A stretch of 64,000 bases of DNA from Bradyrhizobium sp. LLZ17 (GTDB lineage: Bacteria > Pseudomonadota > Alphaproteobacteria > Rhizobiales > Xanthobacteraceae): assembly GCF_041200145.1 (NCBI RefSeq), contig NZ_CP165734.1:7049001-7113000 (forward strand), read 5' to 3'. Within the stretch, counting starts at the first letter, position 1. Each line of letters opens with the position of its first letter. The notes beneath the pieces were generated by a model. The model had not been told where the DNA came from. It made no database searches and was given only the letters and a program-made list of their open reading frames with translations. Shown in pieces: positions 8,587 to 17,524 of this stretch. Position numbers and translations under genes: made by a program.

Positions 8587-9483
8587 CTATCTTTCGGCCT
8601 GCTGGCGCAGAGCCGGTCCGAGCACTTCGACAGTCGCCGTGGCACCGGCGACGAGTTCGTTGCGCTCGGCGGGCCGGTCGAGCGCGATCCGGACCGGCAC
8701 ACGCTGAGCCAATCGCACCCAATTGAACGTCGGATTGACATTGGCGAGAAGGCTGGCGCCCGCGCTCCGATCCCGGTCTTCGATGCCGGCCGCGACGCTT
8801 TCGACCCGTCCACGCAGCGCATGGTCGCTGCCCATCAGCCGCACATTCACGGAATCGTCGATATGGATGCGCGGCAGCTTGGTCTCCTCGAAATAGCCCT
8901 GGACGTGCAGCGTGTCGGAGTCGAGCAGCGCCATCACACCCTTGCCGGGCGTGAGATAGGTGCCCGGACGCAACTCCATGTTGGTGACTACACCATTGAC
9001 CGAGGCTCGCACCTCGCTGCGCTCCAGGTTGAGCCTAGCGAGAGAAAGGTCCGCGGCGGCTTGGTCATGGGCAGCCTGGGCCGAACCCTGGGTGGCGATG
9101 ACCTGATCCATCTTCTGCTTGGAGACGACGACGCCGGGCGTCAGTGCGCTGTAGCGCGTCAGGTCGGCGTTGGCCTGCTCGAGCGTGGCGCCTCTGCCCA
9201 GCAACACCGCCTCGGCTTGCTTCAACGCTATCTCATACCGCGCGCGATCGATCCGGAACAACACGTCGCCGCGCTTCACCTGTTGGTTGTCCTTGACGAG
9301 GACTTCAGTGACGAAGCCGGAGACATCGGGAGCAATCGGAACCACATCGGCGCGAACGTGACCATCACGGGTCCAAGGCGCTTCAAAATAGTAGTCCCAC
9401 AGCTTGTAGCTGGCCAAGACTGCGGCGAGCACCATGACGCCGGTCAGCGAGAAGCGGCTTAGGGAATTCAGAAGGGATTTCAC
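8587..9483 (-). CDS. HlyD-family membrane-fusion protein, AaeA-like
   Basis: 298 aa. One N-terminal membrane anchor (about 12-30), followed by the barrel-sandwich hybrid motif (DVSGFVTEVLVKDNQQVKRG), an alpha-helical hairpin (about 85-165) and a beta-barrel domain. It would bridge an inner-membrane FUSC pump to the periplasm and outer membrane; AaeA/EmrA relatives export aromatic acids. Last gene of a four-gene minus-strand operon, overlapping the DUF983 gene by 4 bp (ATGA), so translation is coupled. Confidence 0.88.
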   Translation of the reverse strand: MKSLLNSLSRFSLTGVMVLAAVLASYKLWDYYFEAPWTRDGHVRADVVPIAPDVSGFVTEVLVKDNQQVKRGDVLFRIDRARYEIALKQAEAVLLGRGATLEQANADLTRYSALTPGVVVSKQKMDQVIATQGSAQAAHDQAAADLSLARLNLERSEVRASVNGVVTNMELRPGTYLTPGKGVMALLDSDTLHVQGYFEETKLPRIHIDDSVNVRLMGSDHALRGRVESVAAGIEDRDRSAGASLLANVNPTFNWVRLAQRVPVRIALDRPAERNELVAGATATVEVLGPALRQQAER

Positions 9484-9923
9484 GACACCAACTCCTTGGA
9501 GACGAGGTTCGGTAGAGGAGCGACACCATCGCGGATCTCTCGATCCCGGCGGCGCTTAGCAGCTTCGAAGTCGTGCATGCCGGTTTGCCATTGCAGGCCA
9601 ACAATTGTCCCCTTCACAGGCTGCAGCAAGAAGAATGCCGCAACCCCGGTAACTGGTAGCCAGATCAGCAATTGAAGCCAAACGGGAGGCGAATAGGTTA
9701 TCTCGACGGCAAGAAGCGCCGGCACGACAAGGTGGCCAACGATAGCGATCACAAGATAAGCCGGAAGGTCGTCTGCGCGCTGCGGCGTGTAATCCTCGCC
9801 GCAGATCTCGCACTTGTCGACTACCTTCAGAAAGTGATTGAACAGATGGCCCTGACCGCAGTTCGGGCACTTCATCGTGAACCCGCGCCACAAGGCTTTC
9901 GAGAACGAAACAGGGACTTTCAT
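9480..9923 (-). CDS. DUF983 membrane protein
   Basis: 147 aa. A zinc-ribbon-like N-terminus (MKCPNCGQGHLF then CEICGEDYTP: two CxxC pairs) precedes two hydrophobic segments, the DUF983 layout. Biochemical role unknown. Here it is embedded between the AaeX-like and AaeA-like genes with 4-bp overlaps on both sides, so it is probably an accessory of this efflux system, which is not part of the classical aae operon. Confidence 0.88.
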   Translation of the reverse strand: MKVPVSFSKALWRGFTMKCPNCGQGHLFNHFLKVVDKCEICGEDYTPQRADDLPAYLVIAIVGHLVVPALLAVEITYSPPVWLQLLIWLPVTGVAAFFLLQPVKGTIVGLQWQTGMHDFEAAKRRRDREIRDGVAPLPNLVSKELVS

Positions 9924-10129
9924 GACAAGAACTCCTTGGAAGCAAAGGCGAGGCTGGTGACGATGCAGACATAAAGCGCGAAATCGAACAGCGCGGGATG
10001 CCAGACATGGCGATAGAGGCCGTTTCTCCCCATCACCTTGCTCACTGCCCGGGCGAGGACATAGGCAAGCACGCTCCAGAACAGGAGGCTCGGAACGATG
10101 ACGCCAAATAGATCAAGTTCGTATTTCAT
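9920..10129 (-). CDS. DUF1656 (AaeX-like) small membrane protein
   Basis: 69 aa with two predicted transmembrane segments and the N-terminal motif ELDLFGVIVPSLL characteristic of DUF1656/AaeX. Proteins of this family accompany AaeA/AaeB aromatic-acid efflux pumps. It overlaps the pump gene upstream and the DUF983 gene downstream by 4 bp each. Confidence 0.88.
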   Translation of the reverse strand: MKYELDLFGVIVPSLLFWSVLAYVLARAVSKVMGRNGLYRHVWHPALFDFALYVCIVTSLAFASKEFLS

Positions 10130-12179
10130 GCGGCAATTGTCCTGTGTTCGATTTCTCGTGGTTGATAGGCGGGCGATCCCGGGAAGAGGCCTGAGCGAAC
10201 GCCGACGAGGCCCATGAGCACCTGATCGCGAGCTTCGCCGGAGGGCTCCTGCAATGTAGATGCGATCGTGTCGTCGAGTTGTCCCACCAAGTCTTCGGGA
10301 AGTGGGCCGGCCGTGTGGTTCCTACATATCGGGGCAAGACGGGCGAAGAATGCTTCGATTGCCGCCCTCATGCGTCGGGGCAGGCCAGCGCCGGCCTGCC
10401 TGACGTCGAGAATGTTTAGCGCCGTTCGAAGCTGGCGAAGGTTGGCGGCGTCGCTCCTTGCCTCGGCAGGAACGATCGTGATCCGCGCCGCAAGCAGCGC
10501 CAAGCGATGCTGCATGAGACTTGCAAGCGCAAAACGATCCTGATCCGACCTACGTTCGGCGACCGCAGCGAGCGTTGTCCAGTTGCTTTGGAGCAGTCGG
10601 CTTGCGATCCAGTCAGCCCCGAGGAGGCGAACGATGCCGCAGATGACGCCGGTAAGCGCGACCCCAAACATCAGTGCTACGCTGGAATTGGCATAAGACG
10701 AGAAATCGGCGGAGTAAGTCTCAGTCAACGCCAATTGCACCGAGAAATAGATAGCAAGCATTGAACCGACGCGCGCGGTCGCGGGTCGCGCGGCCATCCA
10801 GCCAAACAGCACGAAGACCGGCATCAGCGCGGCAATCAACATCTCAAAGGCCGTGATACGTGGCAGCACGCCAAACAGGTAGATTCCGTGCACCGCGATG
10901 ACGATGAGGAATAGTCCGTAGAAATTGCGGAATGTCGGGAGGGGTCATCCACGCCGGCGAGCAGGCTGCCGACGACCGCGGCGAACAGCGGAGCGGCCAC
11001 GCCGTCAGACCACCCGGCCGCGATCGCGAAGCCCCAGCAGCCCAGCACCGCAAGGGCGACGGACGCAGCCGCCAGGAGCGCGGATCCGTGGTCCCGATGC
11101 GGAACGAATATGATCGACGTGTCAGGTCTGAAGACGAGCGGAAGCTGCTCAGGATCGCGGCCATCGGCGATCGCCTCACGCAGAAGCCGGCAATCGTGCA
11201 TGACGTCGACAAGATTGCGCAGCCGAATGACGAGGCCGGCGACCGTGATCTCGGTCCAACCGGCATACATGTTCAGCGCCGGCTGGACTTCATCAAGCGC
11301 TACGCGCAATGCACGGACTTCCTGTCCATCGCGACCGCCCTCTTCGAGCCACCGCGCTATCCGTACGCAAATTGCGCCAAGGCGTGCTGACGCTTCTCCG
11401 TCCGGGTTGAGTGCGAGCTTGCGGTCCTCTATCGATCCGAGCAGGGGAAGTAGCGACAGCATGTGTTGACGCAGACGCTGCAATCCTTGCGCGATATTCG
11501 TGGAAGCGGCCACCTCATAGCCGAGATGCCGTCCAAGCTGGTCGATTTCGGAAGCCGCGGCCGCAAGTCGAATGCGTTCGTTGTCACTATCCTGATCGCT
11601 ACCATCGCCGGTGAGGACATCCACGCCAAGCCGGCGTGCGGCGGCGAGCCAGGCATCCGCTTGCGCAGTTACCGCAGAGGCGACGCTCCGTGGCAGGACG
11701 GCCTTAGCAACGACGCTGGCGCAGACAATTCCCAGCGTGATTTCCTCCAGGCGGGCGACCACGATGTCGAAGGCCGACTGAGGCACCGAGACGATCGGAA
11801 ACCCGAGCAGCGCCACGGTGTAACCGGCCAACATGAAGACGTAGCTGCGCGGTGTTCCGTCGATCAGCGAGAGGTAGAGGCAAATGCCGACCCACAGCGC
11901 GATTGCGACGCCGAGCAATTCCGGCGCATTGACGAGGTTCGGGACCAGGACGATCGTCGCCGCCGCACCGATCACCGTACCCAGAATGCGATAGACGGCT
12001 TTCGAGTAGGTTGCCCCAGAGAGCAGGTTTGCGGTGATATAAACTGAAGCCATCGCCCAGTAAGGACGGGGCATATCCAGCAGAAGCGCAGTCGAAAATG
12101 CCAGCATGGCCGCGGCAAACGTCTTCAGCGAAAAGACGAGGGCAGCGTGTCGATTCCAGAATGAGGAAGAATGGGTCAT
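10126..12179 (-). pseudogene. FUSC-family (AaeB-like) efflux pump, frameshifted
   Basis: The gene is split into two frames. The first (from ATG 12179) covers the N-terminal membrane domain, starting MTHSSSFWNRHAALVFSLK, and runs to AGVDDPS. The second resumes at TFRNFYGLFLIVIAVHGIY and runs to 10126. Adding one C to the run on the minus strand opposite 10938-10945 restores one 684-codon frame, close to the 655 aa of E. coli AaeB. FUSC proteins have two six-helix membrane halves joined by a cytosolic domain and export aromatic carboxylates. The homopolymer position suggests a sequencing indel, so the pump may be functional. Confidence 0.82.
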
Positions 12180-12207
12180 GACGATTGTGGCATCCCCGGA
12201 ATGTTTT

Positions 12208-12438
12208 TCACCAATGGGCTACTCTCGGACGTGCAATGCATGACTTGGCGCCGGCTTGCGGCGCTGCAAAGACGTTCACGTCGCATTCCTGCATTCCCGA
12301 ACGCTCCATCCTGCGGTCGGCGGATATTGTTGACGTCCAGGCGGCGCCGATGCTGCCCTCGGGCTTAAGGATGGTCACAAACACCATGAGACACAGCACC
12401 TTGCCAACGAAGGCGGCGACGCAAAGAATATCTTTCAT
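12208..12438 (-). CDS. small membrane or exported protein
   Basis: 76 aa with an excellent ribosome site (CAGGAGCTGAC before ATG 12438). The N-terminus (DILCVAAFVGKVLCLMVFVT) is one hydrophobic segment; the rest is unstructured and Arg/Gly-rich with no family. The first 30 residues look real, and the tail could be out of frame. Located just upstream of the FUSC gene on the same strand (29 bp), so possibly its leader cistron. Confidence 0.45.
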   Translation of the reverse strand: MKDILCVAAFVGKVLCLMVFVTILKPEGSIGAAWTSTISADRRMERSGMQECDVNVFAAPQAGAKSCIARPRVAHW

Positions 12439-12693
12439 GTCAGCTCCTGATCAGTCGGGATGGACTGCGCTGGTCATACGAGGTCCGAGTGCACGCGGCT
12501 TTGCCCGGATTCCCGGTGCTTTGTCATTTGTTGCTGTCGACGTGGCTTGAGCCGTTTCCATCGCTGCGAACGCGTCGAGTCGAGTACAATGTAGTGGGCT
12601 TCGAGCAAATGTCCTCGAAGTTGGAGAGTCGAGATTGGCTGACACGATCTTGGCCGAAAGATCGACGGGCGATGCAGCGCGGCTGGCCTGCAC

Positions 12694-12834
12694 TTACTGG
12701 CCCGCTGGATCCGGAATCATCCACATAGAGATCGTTTGCCACACGCCGTCGCCTGAATTGCGCTGATAGGTGACGAAGTCGGCGTCATCGCCATGCTGAA
12801 TTTCGTAGCGATAGGGCTCGATATGTCTTGTCAT
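12694..12834 (-). CDS. 46-aa hypothetical protein
   Basis: A short gene starting MTRHIEPYRYEIQHGDDADF and ending MIPDPAGQ, preceded by GGAGAG 6 bp upstream of the ATG at 12834. Composition is acidic/aromatic without a membrane segment. It lies divergent to the LysR gene at 13064. Function unknown. Confidence 0.55.
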   Translation of the reverse strand: MTRHIEPYRYEIQHGDDADFVTYQRNSGDGVWQTISMWMIPDPAGQ

Positions 12835-13036
12835 TCAACTCTCCTTGTCAGTGTTTGAGGACAGGCCTCATGCCTTCCTTCCAAGGAGATCAATCGGGCG
12901 TCCGGCTTTAGAAAGGGGGCGTATGCGGAAAGGGTGCTTCCGAGCAGCGGAAGGCCGCGCCACACGGCGACCCCCCTGCGCGCAGACGATGCCGTCTTCC
13001 GAAATCTGAGGCGATATGGCAAAATCGAAAGATATT

Positions 13037-13053
13037 CTTCCGAACTGTGGAAA
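13037..13053. promoter_or_regulatory. putative LysR operator CTTCC-N7-GGAAA (site 3)
   Basis: CTTCC 13037-13041 and GGAAA 13049-13053, one mismatch from the dyad, immediately upstream of the LysR start at 13064. A half-site CTTCCGAAATCT is at 12996-13012. The promoter aligns with that of the LysR paralogue at 1623 over about 60 bp, including the TGGCAAA block between the two sites. Confidence 0.55.
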
Positions 13054-13063
13054 GGGGGATAGG

Positions 13064-13960
13064 ATGGATCGGCTCGAAGCGATGTCAACCTTTCTGGCCG
13101 TGGTCGAGCAGGGGAGCTTATCCGCAGCGGCGCGACGATTGAAAACGCCGCTCACAACGATCAGCCGCAACGTATCCGAGCTTGAGTCTCACCTGCGGAC
13201 GAAGCTCTTCAACCGATCGAGCCGGCAGCTGGTGCTAACGGATGCAGGAGCTTCCTACGTTGCGGCCTGCAGGCGCATTCTCACAGATGTGACCGAAGCG
13301 GAGCGTACGGCATCCGGTGAGTATATCACCCCGACTGGCGAGCTGGCTGTGACGACCCCGTTGGGTCTTGGGCGTGTCATCCTCATGCCGATCATCGCGG
13401 ACTTCCTCAAGACCTATCCGGATATCAAGGTTAGAATGATCCCAACCGATCAAAAGCTGAGTCTGGCTCAGGAGCAAATCGATGTCGCGGTGCGGATCGG
13501 CGAATTACCGGATTCGAGCCTGGTCGCGCTACGGGTCGGCAGGACGCGCCGAGTCGTTTGCGCCAGTCCCGCCTATCTGGCGGCTCGCGGAACGCCACGC
13601 ACGCCGGAAGATCTGGTCGGGCATGATTGCATCAGTTATCCCGGCTTCTCGCCACCCGATGCTTGGACATTCGTCAGAGACAAGGCGACCGTAGCGGCGC
13701 CGGTACATACGCGGCTCACGGTCGGCAGCGCTGAAGCAGCGTGTGCCGCAGCCCGTGCCGGCATGGGAATTTCAATCGCCTTTGCTTATCAAATCGAGGC
13801 TGGTCCGGAGGAAGGAGCATTGACAACCGTGCTGGATGAATTCCAGCCGCCGTCACTGCCGGTCAATCTGGTGTACACCGCCAACCGGTTTCTGCCGATC
13901 AAAGTACGCGCTTTCCTGGACTTTGCCGCGCCGCGGTTGAAGCGAGTCTTCGCGGAGTAG
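13064..13960 (+). CDS. LysR-family transcriptional regulator, copy 2
   Basis: 298 aa from ATG 13064, the start that matches the paralogue at 724-1623; the upstream in-frame ATG at 13016 would place the operator inside the gene. N-terminal HTH (SLSAAARRLKTPLTTISRNV) and substrate-binding domain. The two LysR proteins are very similar throughout. Followed by three small same-strand genes that mirror the other cassette. Confidence 0.92.
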   Translation: MDRLEAMSTFLAVVEQGSLSAAARRLKTPLTTISRNVSELESHLRTKLFNRSSRQLVLTDAGASYVAACRRILTDVTEAERTASGEYITPTGELAVTTPLGLGRVILMPIIADFLKTYPDIKVRMIPTDQKLSLAQEQIDVAVRIGELPDSSLVALRVGRTRRVVCASPAYLAARGTPRTPEDLVGHDCISYPGFSPPDAWTFVRDKATVAAPVHTRLTVGSAEAACAAARAGMGISIAFAYQIEAGPEEGALTTVLDEFQPPSLPVNLVYTANRFLPIKVRAFLDFAAPRLKRVFAE

Positions 13961-14109
13961 GCGGGCATCGGCGCGACGCTGAGAGCCCCGCCCGAAAGAT
14001 GGGGGCGCCTTTGGGCTCCAAAGGCGGACCACGTCTGCACACGACCTCTGCCCCGGTTTGCTCGTGCGCACCTTCAGCCTGACTGAGATGGTCAGCACTC
14101 GGCCCTGAC

Positions 14110-14126
14110 TTTCCAGAATTTGGAAG
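14110..14126. promoter_or_regulatory. putative LysR operator TTTCC-N7-GGAAG (site 4)
   Basis: TTTCC 14110-14114 and GGAAG 14122-14126 with a half-site CTTCC at 14132-14136. It lies about 95 bp upstream of the start at 14222, the same distance as site 2 from its gene. Confidence 0.55.
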
Positions 14127-14221
14127 GATCTCTTCCGGTTTCTCCGGCTGTTGACCCGGGCTCTTCGCACCATCTGCCAACCAGGACCTGCCGGCACACG
14201 GCGTTACAGATGGAGGCGAGT

Positions 14222-14410
14222 ATGGGTGAGATTGTCCAATTTATCTCGAAAGCCGAGCGTGAACGACTCCGCCTGATACGACAAGCCCGCGCGAACTACG
14301 ACAGCGTTTTCCCGCCGGCGGATTCCGTCAACAAGCAGCCCGACAATGCACCAATGGTCCATCCGATCAGCGGAACCTGGATTCATCAGGGCGGCGACTT
14401 CTTGTCGTGA
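14222..14410 (+). CDS. 62-aa hypothetical protein
   Basis: ATG 14222 directly follows a strong GGAGGCGAG ribosome site. The product starts MGEIVQFISKAERERLRLIR and ends WIHQGGDFLS, a small soluble charged protein. Similar short proteins occur in Bradyrhizobium without known function. First gene after LysR-box site 4, upstream of the secreted protein and SRPBCC genes. Confidence 0.65.
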   Translation: MGEIVQFISKAERERLRLIRQARANYDSVFPPADSVNKQPDNAPMVHPISGTWIHQGGDFLS

Positions 14411-14457
14411 TCAACGACCAAGCCGTGCCCGATCGTCGACCAACAGGGGAAATCGCC

Positions 14458-14784
14458 ATGTCAATTCGCAGCATGCTTTTCGCCGCCGTATTCGGTATCG
14501 CCTCGCTGGCGGCCGCCCGTGCAGATGGTCTGCGCCCGATGGAGGGCCACAGCATCGATCTCGGCGGGATATCGGGGGTCGCCTATTACACCGTCGAACG
14601 TGATGAGTTTCACGTCGTGGCCACCCTCGCTCAGGGGCAGGCAGGAAAGCCGATCCGTATCGTATCTGTTCTTGCACCTGGCCAGCGCGTGGTTCCGTCA
14701 ACACCGCAGCAAGCCGGCGCGATCGAGATCAGCCGGACGGGTGACAGCGTTCTCGTTCGCAGGGCGAACGCTGCCACGAACTGA
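14458..14784 (+). CDS. small secreted protein (full-length copy)
   Basis: 108 aa with a signal peptide (SMLFAAVFGIASLAAARA, cleavage about residue 22). The mature part is beta-rich with the conserved block VSVLAPGQRVV. Paralogue of the truncated gene at 1-174. No family function recognised. Precedes the SRPBCC-like gene by 52 bp. Confidence 0.75.
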   Translation: MSIRSMLFAAVFGIASLAAARADGLRPMEGHSIDLGGISGVAYYTVERDEFHVVATLAQGQAGKPIRIVSVLAPGQRVVPSTPQQAGAIEISRTGDSVLVRRANAATN

Positions 14785-14836
14785 ACTTCGACCCAGCCCA
14801 GAGCAGACGTTTGGCGGAACTACAAGGAAACCGCAC

Positions 14837-15319
14837 ATGTCCACCATCCACCTTCATCGCACAACCACCGCGACGCCCGAGCAGTACGTCGCCGGACTTA
14901 CCGATTTTGGGCCGGGCCGCTCGACGCTCTTTGGCAACAGTGCCGATGCATACCTCAAGGTGCACCACCACGGCGGCTGGCAGGCCGATGTCACGGAAGG
15001 CTCGGGTGGGATCTGGGAGCGCCTGCACTACAACTGGTCCGATCCCAACCGCCTCGTCCTCACGACGACCGACTCCAATGTGTGGGGCGGCGCGTCGGGC
15101 CACACCTACACCTTCACCCGTCAGCCAAACGGCACGACCGACATTGATGTGGTTGTCACACGCGACGGCAAAAATCTTTCGGGGGGGCTGCTCGGCTTCG
15201 TGCTCGGGACCATCGGCAGGCGGGTTTTGGAAAGGGCGTTTGAAAACTCAGTCAAGGCTATCGAGGCCCGGAACAAGACTGAGCGACTGGTCGCAGGAAA
15301 TTCCAGCATCGCCGCCTGA
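14837..15319 (+). CDS. SRPBCC-like protein, copy 2
   Basis: 160 aa from ATG 14837, matching the start of the paralogue at 219. Shared blocks include TDFGPGR, LFGNSAD, YLKVHH and TTTDSNVWGGASGHTYTF. The C-terminal helix is followed by a 12-residue tail absent from copy 1. Ligand unknown. Same gene order as the first cassette. Confidence 0.72.
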   Translation: MSTIHLHRTTTATPEQYVAGLTDFGPGRSTLFGNSADAYLKVHHHGGWQADVTEGSGGIWERLHYNWSDPNRLVLTTTDSNVWGGASGHTYTFTRQPNGTTDIDVVVTRDGKNLSGGLLGFVLGTIGRRVLERAFENSVKAIEARNKTERLVAGNSSIAA

Positions 15320-15386
15320 GCAGTCGGGTAGCGCGCGAAGCCAGCCCGAAATGACCGTCACCAACGTCAGACCTGAGGAGACAGAC

Positions 15387-15882
15387 ATGAGCATGGTTCA
15401 AGTAAACAGCGAGGCTGCAACTACAGCCCGGTCGGGCCAATTGTATCTTAACGATCTTCATGTCGGTCAACGCTTTACCAGCGGATCGCATAGGCTTGAC
15501 GAAGCGCAGATCAAGGCATTCGCGATTCAATTCGATCCGCAGCCCTTTCACACGGACAGAAAAAGCCGCCGAGCAAACGTATTTCAAGGGCTTGGCGGCG
15601 AGCGGTTGGCACACCGCCGCAATTACGATGCGTCTAAATGTCGAGACTGGTCCGCCGCTCGCCGGCGGCTTCGTCGGCGCCGGGGGAGAGCTGAGTTGGC
15701 CGGCGCCGACCCGTCCCGGAGACATCCTCCATGTGGAGAGCGAAGTCGTTGAAGTTACGCCATCGCGCTCTCGACCTGATCGCGGCACGATAGTTCTGCT
15801 AAGCCGGACAATAAACCAGCGCGGCGACGTTGTTATGATTCAAAAGGCCAAGCTTGTTCTTCTGCGCAAAATCGTTGCGTGA
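15387..15882 (+). pseudogene. MaoC-like dehydratase (hot-dog fold), frameshifted
   Basis: Starts at ATG 15387 after GAGGAG. The first frame gives the hot-dog start (LYLNDLHVGQRFTSGS, then FDPQPFHTD, which carries the MaoC catalytic Asp/His). It then shifts; the rest (EKAAEQTYFKGLAASGWHTA to LLRKIVA) is one frame over. Removing one A near 15557-15564 restores a 164-aa enoyl-CoA-hydratase-like protein. Probably a sequencing or recent indel rather than decay, since both parts are well conserved. Confidence 0.8.
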
Positions 15883-15932
15883 GCAACATTTGGTTTGCAA
15901 AACCGTTGAGGCCAATTCTGTAGGGGCGTGTC

Positions 15933-16911
15933 GTGGAAATCCATGATCAACCGACCACCGTGAGCCGATATGGCTTGGAGCAATATGGTTTCGAGGCGAT
16001 ACTGTCATCTTCGGCCGATCGCTTGGTCTGGCCTGTCGGCTCAGCTGTGTACCAGCGTTCGCAAAGCGGTGATCCCATGGAGGACCCCACCATCCGAAAT
16101 CAGGATTTGCTTCGATATCCATGGCAATGAATCGCTGGTTACGCGGCGCGCCCCAGGCGTCGAAAGCCGGATACTCACAAGGCGAGGTACAGTTTGGCTC
16201 TCTCCTCCTGGTTTGCAGGAAGGTTCGGTTGATATCGCCGAAGACCTGACGAAGATTTTGCATATTTATCTTCCTGTCCGCCACTTCTCGCGGAGCAATG
16301 TCGAAGTCAACGTCGACCCATCCGCAATCACTGCGCTGAGCTACGAAAGGGCATTCGAAGATCTGCTTCTGGCCGAGATCGGATTTGCGATTGCATCGGA
16401 GCTACAGAGTGAAACCTCCGCCGGCGGTTTGCTCATTGGAGCCCTCGCATCCACTCTGGCGGCGAGGCTGGTTCAAAAGTATGTCACCGTATTTCCCGCT
16501 CAATCCTTTCCTCGCCACACACTTCGGGGGCTCGATCGGCGCAGACTTGTGCGTGTGCTGGACTACATAGAAGCGAACCTGGAAGGCGATCTCAGCATAG
16601 ACCGCATGGCAGCGATTGCGTGCCTGAGCCGATACCATTTTTCACGGTCCTTCCGGCTGGCAGTGGGACAATCTCCTCATCGCTACGTCAGTGCCAAGCG
16701 CCTCGAGCGCGCGAAGGCCTTGTTGATGCACGGCGATCGGCCATTGGTGGATATCGCGCTGGCGCTTAGTTTTTCCAGCCAAGCCAATTTCACAACGGCA
16801 TTCAGGCAAGCAACGGGTCAGGCGCCCGGTCAGTTTCGTCAGCGACTTGGATCGCGACTGCCGGAACCGGCACGGACAGATGGAAGGCGAGCTCTTTCTG
16901 TTTTGGTCTAA
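15933..16911 (+). pseudogene. AraC-family regulator, probably frameshifted near the N-terminus
   Basis: The C-terminal double HTH (about 220-315; MAAIACLSRYHFSRSF, then PLVDIALALSFSSQANFTTAF) is intact in the frame ending at 16911. The N-terminal part reads best from GTG 15933 (SRYGLEQYGFEAILSSSADR) and must shift by +1 near 16020-16027 to join WSGLSAQL. If real, the shortened protein could start at 15970 and lack about 25 residues. It may regulate the MaoC gene or the genes downstream. Confidence 0.75.
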
Positions 16912-17134
16912 ATCTGCAGATCGCAATCGCGTCGGCCTTCAAGACTGGTGGCTTCGTACGGCTGCTCTCAACAGCAACAAGTGGCAGAGCCTCGCTCCCG
17001 CAAGTCGGAGTGCGAAAGTCTTGCTTGCTCAGTCAAGCCGTCCTTTTAGGCGACATCTCGCTCGCCGCATAACCACCAGACCTTCTCCTTTGGGGCACCA
17101 CGGGTGGTCCATGCACTAAGCCATCGCACGTATC
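16912..17134. other. intergenic region after the AraC gene
   Basis: Within the 320-bp gap to the next start (17232), only the LysR-type dyad at 17135-17151 was recognised. No gene supported. Confidence 0.4.
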
Positions 17135-17151
17135 CTTCCATCGTTTGGAAG
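17135..17151. promoter_or_regulatory. putative LysR operator CTTCC-N7-GGAAG (site 5)
   Basis: A perfect dyad, 81 bp upstream of the start at 17232. The bases following it (GACAGCTCCCGACTT) match those following site 1 on the plus strand (GACAGCTCTCGACTT), extending the similarity beyond the dyad. Confidence 0.6.
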
Positions 17152-17231
17152 GACAGCTCCCGACTTGTTCGTATTGCGGCAAAGCCGTCTAGCGTCGATA
17201 TCGGACAGCAAGACGACTGAGGAGTTCAGTG

Positions 17232-17504
17232 ATGAGAACCGTAGATGGAAGTACGTTGTCAGGTTTTGCTCGCAAGACGGCTGAGTCAGCATCGGACTTC
17301 GCCAGCCTCCTCCACAACCTGATCCTCGACGTGCGCGACAGCTACCGACCCGACCTGCATTACATGCGCGGCCCCGTCCCGAAATTGCGGACCAAACATC
17401 AAGCCTGGCAAAACTTCGGTTCTGAGACCGTACAGCGGGCAGGGCACCACCAGCTATCGCCGGTGTATGCGCGCCGTCGCGATGCGGCTAAGCCAACCCG
17501 ATAG
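17232..17504 (+). CDS. hypothetical protein, 90 aa
   Basis: ATG 17232 with GAGGAG upstream; an in-frame GTG precedes it. Soluble and basic, with the central segment SLLHNLILDVRDSYRPDLHY. No recognised domain. It lies behind LysR-box site 5 and 20 bp before the secreted ClpP-like gene, so the two are probably cotranscribed. Confidence 0.6.
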   Translation: MRTVDGSTLSGFARKTAESASDFASLLHNLILDVRDSYRPDLHYMRGPVPKLRTKHQAWQNFGSETVQRAGHHQLSPVYARRRDAAKPTR

Positions 17505-17524
17505 CCGGTCGAGGTTACGTCATC

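Noticed and set aside
8395..9462. 355-codon plus-strand frame opposite the AaeA-like gene
   Set aside because: Antisense shadow of a conserved HlyD protein in a high-GC genome.
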